Positions 12,428-31,278 of a stretch of 64,000 nucleotides of DNA are shown in pieces. The DNA is from Blastocystis sp. Blastoise (lineage: Eukaryota > Sar > Bigyra > Opalinata > Blastocystidae), in the NCBI GenBank assembly GCA_039096225.1, contig JBBPEB010000020.1:62001-126000 (forward strand), given 5' to 3'. The position numbers and the translations under genes are program-made. The notes under the pieces are model-generated. The model had not been told where the DNA came from, did no database searches, and saw nothing but the letters and a program-made list of their open reading frames with translations. Every line of letters starts with the position of its first letter. Position 1 is the stretch's first letter.

Positions 12428-14244
12428 TGTAAATCAATTATTTTATTAAAAAATATATAAAACTTTGATTTCGTAATTGACTTTTTATTCTATCATTTTA
12501 TTTTGTAGAATAAACCATTCATTTTTGTACTTTTTATTTTTGAAAATATATGCGTAATGTAATTGAGCATGAATACATTTAGATACATATAATTTGCATG
12601 CTGTTTGAAGAATGGATCAAGTCAACGATTCTCTCTTCTTTTCGTTACATCCTTCTTTGGTTTTATTTTACGATTCTGGATGATATCTCCTTGCTGGCTG
12701 ATCATAATAATACAAATGAAAAGCAATTTAAGCTAGTTGATCTAAGTACATATTGTCGTGTTGTATTTTTAACTTGGATAATTATGGTTTAACGAAAAGA
12801 ACGAAAGTTCATTGAGTATAAGGAGACTGATTAAATGTTATCAATTCTTATTAAGATTCTACAGTCTGAAAGTGAATAGTCAACACTGTATGTCATGCTT
12901 GACACTTTTTTTGATTCAACCAGATGTTTACTCTAAGTATATATATATTATACTATGTTTTTAAATTTTTTATTGTTGCATTTTTACCCCATTATATTTA
13001 AAAGATATATAAATATAATGCCAAGGAGGATGCTAAATGAATTGTTTATATAAATATCATATATATATACATTTATATAATATATTTCTCTATGAAACAA
13101 GTCGTTTTTCATAGATGAAATTATTATTTTATATATGATTCTCATACATTTTTGTTTTTTTTACTTGATCTTATATTAGTTTATTTGAATATATAAAGAA
13201 ATCAGAACCTTCTTTATTATATTCTGTAAACTATGAATTGAAATGAGTCTGAACATTAATTTATTTTTGTTATGATGTCTATTTCTATTCTATATACATC
13301 TATTTCATTCTATATTCTATATAGTTATGATCATTGTTAGGTTTATTCAGTAGTTATAATCATCCTTATGTAACGAAACATAGTTCTTCACTATTTAACT
13401 TGAAAACTAACATATAAATTGCTAAAATAATATATTTTTGTTACTATTTTTTCGATGATTTGTTTTGTTCTTGTTTAATAAATGGTAGAATCCTATAATT
13501 TTTTTTTCTATATCTTAATAATGATTTTCCTTACATGCTTATGATCATAATATTCTCCTTTTTATTACAGTAAATTGTAGTATTATAAGAATTGATCTTT
13601 CTACTAACAAATTATAGTCAAATAATTATATCTGCATAATAAATAGATCCATAAACATTGTTTCGTTTTCATCACTGAAATAAAAAAAATTCAAATTTGC
13701 TGACATTAATAAAAATGTTCATTCCGTTTTAGTAAGAACAAGAAAAATGTAAACAGTGACGTAACCTATGAACGTCATATAAATACTAAATACTAATAGA
13801 AGCATCATCAAAAAGCTGATCTTTTCTTTCTTCATAAACTTCCAGGGAAATCAAGAGAATTGAATTAAATCAGAATTGAGAGGGAAAAATAATAAAAAAA
13901 AAACTATACAAAAAAAAGTGCAAAAAAAAGGTGCGTCAAAAAAGCAAGATAATCTTGATTATAAGTCAAAGATATAAAAAAACTATCCACTAGAATTAAA
14001 AAAAAATAAGAAAAATACAAAAAAATATGGACACTTGAAAAAGGAGTGGTTATTACATAGAAAATCATAGTATGGAAATTAGAAAAATGTAGATTCAAAA
14101 TTTATATAAGAAAAATTAATGGAGGAACCAGTCGCAAAAAATCAATAATTTGAAGTAGCTGTCTGTATTTTCTTGAGAAATGTCAAGTTAAGTCTTTTGA
14201 CGTATATTAACTTTAGAATTCCTTGATAGATTTAATATATAAAA
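12428..14244. other. divergent promoter region, PDCL3 and beta-tubulin
   Basis: About 1.8 kb between two divergently transcribed genes. Two TGACGT/ACGTCA-like half sites occur near 13,757 and 13,775 (TGACGTAACC and AACGTCATATA), about 470 bases before the tubulin start. Short frames at 12598-12792 and 13904-14098 have no convincing coding character. Whether these motifs regulate tubulin is unknown. Confidence 0.4.
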
Positions 14245-15603
14245 ATGAGAGAAATCGTTCATCTTCAAGTTGGTCAATGTGGTAATCAAGTTGGTACTCA
14301 ATTCTGGGAAACCATTTGTCAAGAACACAAAATTGATTATTCTGGTATTCATCAACAACAAGAACATTCTGAAAACTTAAATGTTTATTTTTCACAAGCT
14401 CTTAATGGTAGATATGTTCCTCGTGCTCTTTTAGTTGATTTAGAGCCTGGTACTATGGATGCCATTAGAAACAAACCTATTGGTAAGATGTTCAAGCCAG
14501 ATAATTATATTTATTCTTCTTCTGGTGCTGGTAACAATTGGGCTAAGGGTCATTATACTGAAGGTGCTGAACTTGTTGAAACTGTTATTGATTCTTTAAG
14601 AAAAGAAGCTGAAGCTTGTGAACAACTTCAAGGTTTCCAATTAACTCATTCTCTTGGTGGTGGTACCGGTTCTGGTATGGGTACTTTATTACTTTCTAAG
14701 ATTAAAGAAGAATTCCCTGATCGTATGGTTTTAACTTTCTCCGTTTTCCCTTCTCCTAAGGTTTCTGATACTGTTGTCGAACCTTACAATACTACTCTTT
14801 CTGTTCATCAACTTTTAGAAAACTGTGAAGAAGTTATTGTTTTAGATAATGAAGCTTTATATGATATTTGTAATCGTACTCTTCGTATTAAGACACCTTC
14901 TTATTCTGATATGAATAGTCTTATTTCTAAGACCATGTCTGGTGTTACTTGTTCTCTTCGTTATCCTGGTCAACTTAATAGTGATTTAAGAAAATTAGCT
15001 GTTAATCTTGTTCCTTTCCCTCGTCTTCATTTCTTTATTACTGGTTATGCTCCTCTTTTCTCTTCTAATACTGGCGCTTACAGACAATATACTGTTTCTG
15101 AATTAGCTAACCAACAATTTGATCATAAGAATATGATGTGTGCTTGTGATCCTCGTCGTGGTCTCTATTTAACTGCTTCTTGTATTTTCAGAGGTAAAGT
15201 CGCTACTCGTGATATTGATGAATGTATGAATAGTATTCATCAAAAGAATTCTCAATATTTCGTTGAATGGATTCCTAATAATATTACTACTTCTGTAAAT
15301 AATGTTTCTCCTGCTGATACTCCTATGGCTACTACTTTCTTAGGTAACTGTACTGCTATTCAAGAAGTATTCACCAGAGTTTCTAATCAATTCACTGCTA
15401 TGTACCGTAGAAAGGCTTTCTTACATTGGTTCACTGGTGAAGGTATGGATGAAATGGAATTCTCTGAAGCTGAAAGTAATATGAATGATTTAATTGCTGA
15501 ATATCAACAATATCAAGATGTTCCTTCTGATGAAGGTATGGAAATTAGCGAAGAAAACGCTGAATATGCTCCTGAAGAAGAACAAATTGCTGATCAACAA
15601 TAA
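14245..15603 (+). CDS. beta-tubulin
   Basis: A single uninterrupted frame of 452 residues. It has the MREI N-terminal tetrapeptide linked to tubulin mRNA autoregulation in animals, the [10 protein letters not shown] nucleotide-binding loop, and the DNEALYDIC and FVEWIPNN-type (here YFVEWIPNN) beta-tubulin signatures. It polymerises with alpha-tubulin into microtubules and binds and hydrolyses GTP. The C-terminal tail is unusual: after [12 protein letters not shown] it ends EEEQIADQQ, with two glutamines and no terminal acidic/tyrosine end. The position matching Phe/Tyr200 of other beta-tubulins is Ile, while Glu198 is kept. The gene has no intron, and its codons favour GGT, CTT, CGT and GCT, unlike every neighbour; this fits very high expression. 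Confidence 0.98.
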   Translation: MREIVHLQVGQCGNQVGTQFWETICQEHKIDYSGIHQQQEHSENLNVYFSQALNGRYVPRALLVDLEPGTMDAIRNKPIGKMFKPDNYIYSSSGAGNNWAKGHYTEGAELVETVIDSLRKEAEACEQLQGFQLTHSLGGGTGSGMGTLLLSKIKEEFPDRMVLTFSVFPSPKVSDTVVEPYNTTLSVHQLLENCEEVIVLDNEALYDICNRTLRIKTPSYSDMNSLISKTMSGVTCSLRYPGQLNSDLRKLAVNLVPFPRLHFFITGYAPLFSSNTGAYRQYTVSELANQQFDHKNMMCACDPRRGLYLTASCIFRGKVATRDIDECMNSIHQKNSQYFVEWIPNNITTSVNNVSPADTPMATTFLGNCTAIQEVFTRVSNQFTAMYRRKAFLHWFTGEGMDEMEFSEAESNMNDLIAEYQQYQDVPSDEGMEISEENAEYAPEEEQIADQQ

Positions 15604-16211
15604 AAATATTAATATATATTAAAAAAGCAAATAAATAATATATATATATATACTTTTATTAAAAAAAAATCAAAAAAAAAATTCATTAGTTTTTATAAAA
15701 TAGAATAGATATATTTCTATTATGTCTGTTTTTTTTTTAATTATCATCATATTTCTTTATCTCTAGTTCACTTCATTTGCACACATATAAATTATATTCA
15801 TTAAACACCTGTTTTTAAATATTAAGGATTTACTATTATATGATCTTTGTTTTTTTTTCTTCTATATATTTTCATATTTCTCATGTTATGTTTTTGTCAT
15901 TCAAATAATGAAAGAAATATTCACACATTGTCTGTCATAAGTAACTATGTATTTCGTTTTACTATTCAATTCTATTTATATATTGATTGATTCTAAAATG
16001 TCAAAGAAGAAATACATATGGATATATATAATGTTTATATAAATAAACAAGAACAAAAAAAAAATAGAACAAAACAAATTCTTATTTAATAAATAATAAT
16101 AAACAAGAGAAACTAAATCATTAAGGACAAAAATAGAAGATTAATATAAATACTAATATATATAAGGTTATTTAAAAAATTATATATATATTAAATATTT
16201 AAATAATTAAA
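15604..16211. other. convergent intergenic region
   Basis: About 600 bases between the 3' ends of beta-tubulin and the bZIP gene. It holds poly-A and poly-T runs that may serve as polyadenylation regions for both genes; no gene seen. Confidence 0.45.
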
Positions 16212-16613
16212 TTATTGTTTTCGAGGTGCATCATTTTTTGGTTGTGTATTTTGCCAAAGGCTATTTAACATATACATACATGCTTGATTTGATTCAATCC
16301 ATTCTAAGAACTTGACTTGTTGATAGGGTTGTAATATATCCATAAATCGACTTACCATCTGTTCCATTGCAGATAAATTATCATCAATTGTTTTTTGTAA
16401 ATCATTAAGTAGATTGATTGTAGATCTTACATTACTTCGTTGTTTACGAATAAGTGACTTTGCACTTAATATACTATGTTGTTGAGATGGAGTCATCTAT
16501 ATATATTGTATAATAATAATAATATAATAAATATAATAAATATAATAATAATATAAATATAATAAATACAATAAATATAATAATAATAAATATAATAATA
16601 AATATAATAATAA

Positions 16614-16670
<57 letters not shown>

Positions 16671-16908
16671 TAATAATAAATATAATAATAATAAATATAT
16701 ACTTGCATTTCTCTGCATATAGACATCCAGAATCCATCTCTAGTTTTATCGTTAAGATCATCTAAAGCATTAATTATACCAAATGATTTATCATTATCTT
16801 CTTCATTATACTCTATATCTGTATCTATAGATACTGAAGAAGAAACACAAGATACAGGAGTAGCAGTAGCAGGTGTAGAAGCAGTAGTAGAAGCAGTAGT
16901 GGTAGTTA

Positions 16909-16953
<45 letters not shown>

Positions 16954-16959
16954 CTGATA

Positions 16960-16993
<34 letters not shown>

Positions 16994-17209
16994 TTGTAAT
17001 ATTGATTGATTATGATTTATATCTATATCATTATCTTCAGATATACTTTTATAATTATTATCATGATCATGATTCCCGTGGTTATCTGTGGGTTTATCAG
17101 AGAAAGTAAGTGACCCATTAGTAGAAGGAGTGCTATTTGTGGATTTCACCGAATGCGATTTCGTTAGATCTGTACTAAAGGACCATATTATAAGCTTTGT
17201 TAACTATAG

Positions 17210-17282
<73 letters not shown>

Positions 17283-18406
17283 TATATATATACCTGACTA
17301 GGTAATAGTACACCTTTCAATTGATCCAAATGGAATTTAATACCACGACGTCGTTCTTCACCATAATCTTGCCAAGAACTGTAATATTTCTTTATCAAAT
17401 CCTCTAGCTATATAATAAGTTTCATAATCATAATAATATGGAAACTAAATTTATTTAAATTAAAAAATTAAAAATTATAAAAACACTAAAATAATAATAT
17501 AATAATTATACATATATACTTCTTTATCACTTAAATTATCTTTTGATTTTTTGATTTTTTCGAATTGTGCCAAACGTTCACTTTCACGTCGTTGACTATC
17601 TTTCCCACGTAATAATAAAAACTTCAATTCACTATTCTCCTCTCTTAATCTCTTAGCCTATATATATATATAGATAATAGAATACAATATAATATAAAAT
17701 AAAATAGATTAAAATAAAATAAAATAAAATAAAATATAAAATAAAATAAAAAATAGAATAAAATAAAATAAAAAAAATAAAACACAATAAATATACTTCT
17801 CCTTCCATCATTTCCATTCGTTCTCGTTTTCGTTTTCTACAATTTCGAGCAATTTCTCTGTTCTTTTCTAATCTCATCAGACGTTTCTGTTCTGATGTAG
17901 TGTTATCATTTCCAAGAATAGAGAAATTATCATTCATGCTGGAGTAATTGACAGAATCATTACTTGTCATAATAGATGGAGACATAGGCATAACAGGAGG
18001 ACTTGCAAAAGTACTATTCAAAGATGAATTCGTATTCAATCCTGAATTCTATATAATAAAAACACAAATAAAGCATACATTTATAATCAAATAAGAAAAA
18101 AAACATAAATATATATAGAATAACTTTTAATTTATATTCAAAAAAATATTATAAAAAACTTACTATAGAATTCTCACTCTTATTAACTACAGAAGATTCT
18201 TGTTTAGGTAATTGAGATAAATCAAGTTGAGATTTATTATTTAATAATACGTCACGAAGATTATTTGTTGCTGAACTATCACCAGTTCCAAAGAAATCTG
18301 AACTTAATAAAATCCAAGAGAGAACATCATTATCTATCGAAGATATAGAACCATTTTCTTTGTTCCCTCCTGCAATAAACTGAAGAATATTATCGAAATT
18401 TGACAT
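16212..18406 (-). CDS. bZIP transcription factor
   Basis: Six minus-strand exons: 18406-18164, 18048-17797, 17657-17520, 17407-17294, 17203-16703 and 16496-16212. They sum to 1,533 bases, giving 510 residues. The basic region (about residues 138-160) reads RLEKNREIARNCRKRKRER, with the N-x-x-x-A-R-x-C-R pattern that contacts DNA, followed by heptad-spaced leucines (LREENSELKFLLL). A middle segment is Ser/Thr- and Asn-rich. The C-terminal exon (SILSAKSLIRKQRSNV ... VKFLEWIESNQACMYML) is a helical domain seen downstream of the zipper in some protist bZIP proteins; I name that only from memory and with low confidence. It is nuclear and presumably binds DNA as a dimer. A DNHGN codon string at 17,072-17,087 is one copy of the ATTCCCRYGGTTAT motif. 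Confidence 0.9.
16555..16700. repeat. AAT/AATATAAT microsatellite in bZIP intron
   Basis: AAT units with interspersed ATAAATATAAT, within the intron separating the last two exons. The long I, L and Y frames in this place are artefacts. Confidence 0.9.
17212..17282. repeat. AAT microsatellite in bZIP intron
   Basis: About 23 AAT units in the intron between exons four and five of the bZIP gene. Confidence 0.9.
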
Positions 18407-19226
18407 TAATTCTTGAAAATTAAAAACAAATGATTATTAATTGTACTTCACACGATTCTGTTTACTCTATAATTCAAAAGAATTCTGAAACACGAATCAA
18501 TATAAAGAATTCTATACTTGAATCTATTCTTCCAGAAAAAGTCTTATTCAATGTGTCTAAAACAAGCTGAACTCTGATGAATATACTGAATCCTGATTAT
18601 CAGTCTTACTTTGCTTTTAAGTCACTTTTTTTTCTTTGAAAAACTAGCAACCAATCATTTGTAGCAAAATTTATTTATATTTCTTTGATTGGCAGATTAT
18701 ATCACATCATTCTCTTTTGATTATGACATCGTCAAATGGAAATGATTATTTGAAACTACTTTTAAAATTATATTATTTTTGAAAAAATCATTCATTTTTT
18801 TCATATTTTTCAAGTATATAAATAAAACAGACTAATAAATATACATTGAAAGTATGACAAGAGTACTTTTTAAATATTTCTGGAAAGTAATTTTCACGAA
18901 TTATTTTTAAACCTGCTATATAAATAGAATTCAACTATTGAAAAAATAAATCTAAAATATGATTAAAAAAATAATTAGTGATACTATTCAAATAGATACA
19001 AAGAAAATAAAAAAAAAAAAGTCAGATAATAGAACAACAAAAAAGAAGAAGAAGAATCGACTAAAGACTAGAAATAATTTAAAATAAGAAAACAAAAAAT
19101 GAAAAAAAAATGAAAAAATAAATCACAGAAAAAGAAGTTTAGATTGAAATGAATTCTATATAAAGAACGAAAATAAAGAAAGAAATGCTGAAAAACAATG
19201 AAAAAATAGTATATATATATAATTGA
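18407..19226. other. intergenic, bZIP promoter and kinase 3' end
   Basis: About 820 bases upstream of the bZIP start and downstream of the FHA-kinase stop. Poly-A runs cluster near 18,995-19,110; no gene seen. Confidence 0.45.
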
Positions 19227-25137
<5,911 letters not shown>

Positions 25138-25754
25138 TTTTGCCACGAAAACTTCAATTAATGTTTTTGGTTTTTTTAATAAGTTTCAAATTGAACTTCT
25201 ACTGTTGTTATATTCTAATACACACTTGAACTTTTTAATGAATAAATAAATTAGAAGAAAAAATAAATAATTAATGTGCACTTTTTATTTCATTTCTTTT
25301 GACACAATATTATTTTTTAACTATGTCTTATTAAATAATCATGGGAATCCTCGTGTCAAATAAAAAAATGAAAATTGATAATTGTTCCAAAATGATAGAA
25401 ATGACAGTTTTAAAATATTTGAATTTAAATTATATTAGTTTGTGATAGATTCGAATTAAGGATAGAAAATAAAAGATAATATAGTTCCATCTGAATAGGA
25501 GTAGAAGTTTGATGGAAAGTAATTAAATAAAATAGATTATTTTAAGAAAAATAAAAGTAATGGAGAAATAAAGGGTGAGAAAAATGATGAAAATGATTTA
25601 TTTGACTGTGAGAATACAATCATACTAGACAATGAATAACGAACAATACAAAGTATATAATAACAAAAAAAATAAAGTAAAAAATAACATAGAACAAATA
25701 GAATGAACAAATGGGATATAATACTAGACCATAAAGAATAAACTAAAATCTACA
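25138..25754. other. intergenic between NSUN5 and the FHA-kinase
   Basis: About 620 bases upstream of the kinase start. It holds one copy of the GC-rich motif (AATAATCATGGGAATCC near 25,335), here outside any coding exon. No gene seen. Confidence 0.5.
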
Positions 25755-26325
25755 TTAAAGAGGGACCATCTTATGATTTCTCTTAGTATTCGATCGAACC
25801 TTTTTGTGTGTGTGAACAAGATGTTGAGTTGAATTTGATGATTCTTCTTTCTTAATTTCAGGTTTAATTATAATTTCTTCTTTAGGTTTTCTCCATTGTT
25901 CTAATGCATCTTCATGAATATCCTTAGCATCTGAACGAATAAATAAAGCAACAAAGAAACCTTGTTTTAATTCACTATCGATGTTACAACGAACACAACA
26001 GTTCGATTGATCTTCAGTCAAACCATCACAGGACTATATATATAATTGTCATATTATAAATTATTCATATCATTTTCATATTATAAAATAGATAATTAAT
26101 GATAAAAAAATAATAATAATAAAAAGAGATTTATATAAACTATATCTTTATATATATATACAACTCCCCTAGTATTCCAAGAAGGAAGAGCCACAGCCAA
26201 TTTCCATCGTTCTACACCATCATGTGTCTCTATATCATATGCTAATGCATCACGAACTACTTTCTCATTCTCTTCTTTCATTATAGAACAAGTAGAATAA
26301 CTATATATATAGTATTGATAATAAG

Positions 26326-26419
<94 letters not shown>

Positions 26420-26423
26420 TACA

Positions 26424-26485
<62 letters not shown>

Positions 26486-26632
26486 TATACGTAATTCTCT
26501 CTACGTTGGGGAATTCAAAGGCATGAGTAAGAGCGTGTAATTGAAAAGAAGACAGTTTCTTGAGACGATCTGTTGATGGCATCTTGGTATCCTATAGAGT
26601 AATAATAATATATATAATATATAATATATAAC

Positions 26633-26678
<46 letters not shown>

Positions 26679-26816
26679 CTATATATATACAAGAATATTA
26701 TTTGTCATTCCAGTACCAGAGCATGAGGGATCTAACAGAATAGCACGTGCTTCATTGAAAATAGGATTCTTCTCGTCGATTTGAAGAAAATCTTGATTTA
26801 AGCAAGTAACCTAGAA

Positions 26817-26862
<46 letters not shown>

Positions 26863-28144
26863 TATACGTTATTTGCTTTCATTTGTGTGACTCTAGATTG
26901 TAATAATTCATAACGGCTCTTATCTTTATCACATGCATATACTTTACCTCTATATATAATAATAATAATAATAATATATTATTATTATTATTAAAATAAA
27001 TAAAATATATTTGAAAAAAAAATTTCATGAAAATATCCATATATATATATACCTCTTTCCTAAAATAGCAGCACAATGAGTGGTTTTATTTCCAGGAGCA
27101 GCACAAGCATCGATAACCGAATAATCGCGGGAATCCTTAGGTAATTCACCTAATAAGATATTCGCAGGAAAACAGGAAGGTTTGCTCTATATAATATATA
27201 TAATACATATAATACATTTAATATATATAATATAATATATATTATATAATACATATACCTAGCATAAACAATAATAATAACGTTATATATATACTTGAAT
27301 GACAAGAGATCCTTTTGTGACTAGTTCATGATCATGTATATCTAGAGTAGAAGGAATATTAATTAGATTAGGTATATCCTTATCTTCTTTTATATCCTTA
27401 GAAAGCTCTATATATATATATATAATAATACTATTTTTATATAAATAAAAGAAAAATAATAAAAATATAATAAAAATAATGAATAAAACATAATATTGCA
27501 TAAAATAGAATTGAAATAATAATAAAAAACAATATAAAACAACATAAATAATAATTAAATAAAATATAACAACATAAATAATAAATACTTTTAAGTTCTT
27601 TGATAGCATCAGCTTTTGTTGTAGAACAAGTATTAATACGAACAAAACGAGGTATCTAGATCTTCATAAATAAATACAATAATCATAAATTACTTGTGTA
27701 TGATCATTTGCAGCAGTAATAACACTTTCAACTTTTTTATCCATATCACCACGTTTAGTTGTCTTTAATCTTTCGAGAATATCTCGTATCTCCTTATCGT
27801 TCTCTTTAATGATCTTAGCTAACTTACCACCACCAGATATCTTTTTACCAAAGAGATGATCATATAACATAACAAAAAGAAGAGCTCTAGAAGAAATCTT
27901 CTGCTTAGAAAGAGACGATTGATAATAAATAGCATTCAAAACATCGGTAGCTTTCAATGTTTTATAAGCTAATGCATAAAGCTTTGTCTATAGAATATGT
28001 ATATTGATAAAGAAAGGAACTGATGAACATGAAAAAAAATACTTTGTTATCAAATTCGTTTGAGAAAGTCAAAGTCTTTAAAGAACCATTCTTATCCCAA
28101 AACTTTTGAATAATCTTAGCAGCATTATTATACACGAGAGACAT
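25755..28144 (-). CDS. NSUN5: rRNA m5C methyltransferase NSUN5/RCM1
   Basis: Ten minus-strand exons: 28144-28043, 27987-27694, 27655-27589, 27407-27295, 27186-27053, 26949-26868, 26810-26691, 26591-26491, 26300-26162 and 26033-25755. They sum to 1,431 bases, giving 476 residues. NSUN5 (Rcm1 in yeast) methylates one cytosine of large-subunit rRNA using S-adenosylmethionine. Visible motifs are the SAM site DACAAPGNKT (from residue 218), YACDKDK, motif IV DPSCSGTG with the conserved Cys at 294, and motif VI YSTCS with the second Cys at 342. The DPSCSG form (Ser between Pro and Cys) separates NSUN5 from the other NSUN proteins. The N-terminal YYQSSLSKQKISSRALLFV segment also matches the family. 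The C-terminus is basic. An inverted repeat with ACGCGT boxes lies 62-107 bases upstream of the ATG. Confidence 0.95.
26345..26480. repeat. AAT microsatellite in NSUN5 intron
   Basis: Two blocks of AAT units with one ATATACAAATAAT interruption, between exons eight and nine of NSUN5. Long I and L frames here are artefacts. Confidence 0.9.
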
Positions 28145-28205
28145 TTATTCACTTTTCTATATAAATATGTATTTGTATGGTTTCTTCAAACAACAACAAA
28201 AAAAA

Positions 28206-28251
28206 AAATATCTGTCAAACGCGTATTGTTTTTTTCTCAAACGCGTATTTT
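28206..28251 (+). repeat. left 46-bp inverted repeat with two TCAAACGCGTAT boxes
   Basis: Begins AAATATCTGTCAAACGCGTA and contains a second TCAAACGCGTAT 21 bases further. Its reverse complement recurs at 30956-31001 with a single mismatch. It also sits just upstream of NSUN5, and ACGCGT is the MCB cell-cycle box in yeasts, so a promoter role is an alternative. Confidence 0.9.
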
Positions 28252-30955
28252 CTCAAGATTATTTTCTAAAATAAAAGAATAACTGTGATATTTTTTTCTT
28301 AGCTATATAACTTTTTATGTCAAGCTTCAGTGCTATTACACACAACATATGATTAAATATTTCATTAGTGCCTTATGAAGAAGAAAAATAAGAGTCAAAT
28401 TGTATTCATTTCAAGGGTGTACTCTGTCAAACTTTGTTAGGTCATTCTGATTTCGTAAATACACATAGAGAATGAGTTCTGACATAATCTTGTCGACAAA
28501 TAAGTCTTTGAAACTGTCTTCTAGGTCGTGATACTGAACTTCATATTCTTTGTTTGTTTTAATTTATTATGATTTACTTTCTACAGAGTACTTTAAATAT
28601 ATTGTAATGACTTAAAAGCTAAATATATGAGATAAAATTTTGAATGGGTTGAAATCCCTATTATAAATAATCAGATTCTTCTCAAATTGATTTCAACTAT
28701 TGTACTATGATTAAATGATTGAACTAATTAATAAAATAAATAAAACAATAAATATATTTGTCATGTCATAATTCTATTTTTCAGGTTTCTGTCTTTTATT
28801 TCAGACAGTCATATTTTTATTTTTAGGTTGCATATGACGTGAATATTTTTCATAATAATTTTTGTAGATTATAAAATATTTTATAATTATTAGAATTGTA
28901 AATGATTAACTTCCAATATCATCAAACTAAAAATAATTATATTTTCTTGAGTACCAAATACTTTTGACTACAACAATAAGCAAAAAACATAAAAATTAGT
29001 TCTTCATAGTTTATTAACACTAAACAGAAAATTTGATTTATTATGGATTTGCAAGCGTCTAGTTTCACCAAATTGATTTATTTATAATTTTAATTTATAG
29101 TTATAAGATATATGTTATGTGAACTTTAATATTATGTTAATAAATATCTTTTTAATATTTTCCTTATGGAGAAAAATAATCATTTTCAATTGACGTTAAA
29201 GTGTTTTTCTAAAAAAGGGTTGTTACACTTAGTGATAGTTCTTGATAATTATTGAATTAAAAACAAAAAAAATATATTCTTATATATTTAACACTCTCTT
29301 ATATAAATATTCAAATGATATTTTAAAAAACAAATAATTCTTACTGGTATAAAGAAAGCTGCTAAAAGAAAGAAAAAGCCAAAAAAAAAATGATTTTTTT
29401 CTGTTATTAATTAATGTCAGGTTACCTATCTCTTCATGTAGATTGGGAACAGTTTATATATATTAAATTAGTACAATGTTAAGTATCTCTATTTAGTAAA
29501 ATATAGATTTATATATAAATATTTTAATATTTATTAACACAAAAGAAATTATATGTATATGGCTTTTTGAGTTTTTTACACTTTTTTCTTTTTTCCCATA
29601 TTGAAAAATAGAAATTCAAAAGTATGTGCAGTTTCAAACTGTTTATATGCTTGCTATTACATTATGATAGTGAAAATTCTAGAATCAATACATTATGATA
29701 CAACACAATGAAATGCATTTTTTTCATACTTTTTGACAATAAAGTAATATAAATTATAAATAAATTTCAGAATTTTAAATTATTTAAAAATGATAGATAT
29801 TCGACTATAGTTGCAAAAAATATAATAAAGAGAAATAAACACATAAAGAAAACATATATATATTTGACATAATATACATTTTTTAAAAACTCGTTTTAGG
29901 GTATTGTTATCATGCCCTTGAATCAATAAATATTTCATTAATTGTTTTCAAGGTTTATATATATAATATAGATTGATAGATGCATAATATACCAAAATTT
30001 CAATACTCTGTGACTTATTATTAACCGTCAAAATATCATAGTTAGTTAGTGTTTTTATGAAAAACAATAAAAAATGTAAAAAAAAATAAAATCCTCTTTT
30101 TGAAACACTAAATTTAATTTCAAATATTTTAATATAAATAATATAAATAAGCACGGCTTATATTTTATACATATATAAAAATAGAAACTAGTTAATCATT
30201 CTATGAACTTCAGTAATCAGGAATATTCATGGAGTAAAGGAATGAGTGTGAAATTTTTTGTTGTCTTTTTCATTATTCTTAATTTTTATTATATGTTTAT
30301 ACATAGATATTATTTTATAAATAACTTGACATATTATTTCTTTAACTAATTTATTTTATGAGTAGGATTGTTAACTCAATATATAAAACTATAAAAAACA
30401 GTTGTTAATTGTGTGTCTAAAGGTAGTGTATTTCTTAATGTTAAGTGATTATTTTATCATTTATATTAGTCTTGATTTAGGGTTGATTATAATATCCAAC
30501 AAATAATGATTTTTAATGATAATAATATGAGAATTAGCACTAAATTATTGATAAGATATTACTAATTTTTAAGATAGATACGTTAACAATAATTGCAGAC
30601 GATATAGACCTCATTTATGTTGTAATAGACTAATTTTGAAAGAACATTATTCAAGTGATATTTGCTCAAACTCATTTGAGTGAAAATTATTTGTATATTC
30701 TTGAAGATAAACATATTCTTATATATTTTTTAGATTAACTCTTTTTAATAAGTCGCTCTTGTCATTAAAAAAGTTGGTACTATAAAATAAGACGAGCAAC
30801 TTTGTGTACTGATTTTTCATTGTGTATTATGTGTATACACTTCATATTTATGAAGTAGTCTCTGATAGATTAGAAAAGAGTTTATGCAAAAAATTATTTA
30901 AAAAAAATAAATATCAACTGAGTTCAACCAAAAACAAAATATACACAAAAACATA
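28252..30955. mobile_element. gene-free 2.7 kb block between inverted repeats
   Basis: AT-rich DNA without any frame that looks coding; the longest, 29948-30154 on the minus strand, is hydrophobic low-complexity. I recognise no transposase. Together with the flanking 46-bp inverted repeats the layout resembles a non-autonomous terminal-inverted-repeat element, but no target-site duplication is evident, so the call is tentative. Confidence 0.35.
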
Positions 30956-31001
30956 AAAATACGCGTTTGAGAAAAAAACGATACGCGTTTGACAGATATT
31001 T
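30956..31001 (-). repeat. right 46-bp inverted repeat
   Basis: Reverse complement of 28206-28251 with one mismatch, ending CAGATATTT. It is about 280 bases downstream of the stop codon of the minus-strand gene at 31279, so it is not in an obvious promoter. Confidence 0.9.
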
Positions 31002-31278
31002 CCATGGAAAAAGTTGTGAGTCTTTTTTTTCATTTTTTTCTTTTTGAAACTAACAAATACATATTTACGTATATAGAATTCATAGGAAATAGCAAAAGTA
31101 AGAGAGATGAATAAAAATGGAGTTTTAAGAATAATATAAAAAACAATAATTGCTATTCTGTTGAAGATACTTCATTTAAAAACGACCCACGTAAAAGAGA
31201 AAAATAGAGAAAAATGGAAAACAGGCAGATAAAAACATTTTGGTGAATGTATTTCACTAGATTCAATTTTAAAGAAAT

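Noticed and set aside
12598-12792. Possible small gene of 64 codons before beta-tubulin
   Set aside because: No motif, ordinary spacer composition, and no sign of conserved coding; a chance frame is as likely.
16504-16718. Leu-rich and Tyr-rich frames near the 3' end of the bZIP gene
   Set aside because: Shadows of an AAT/ATATAAT intron with normal splice ends.
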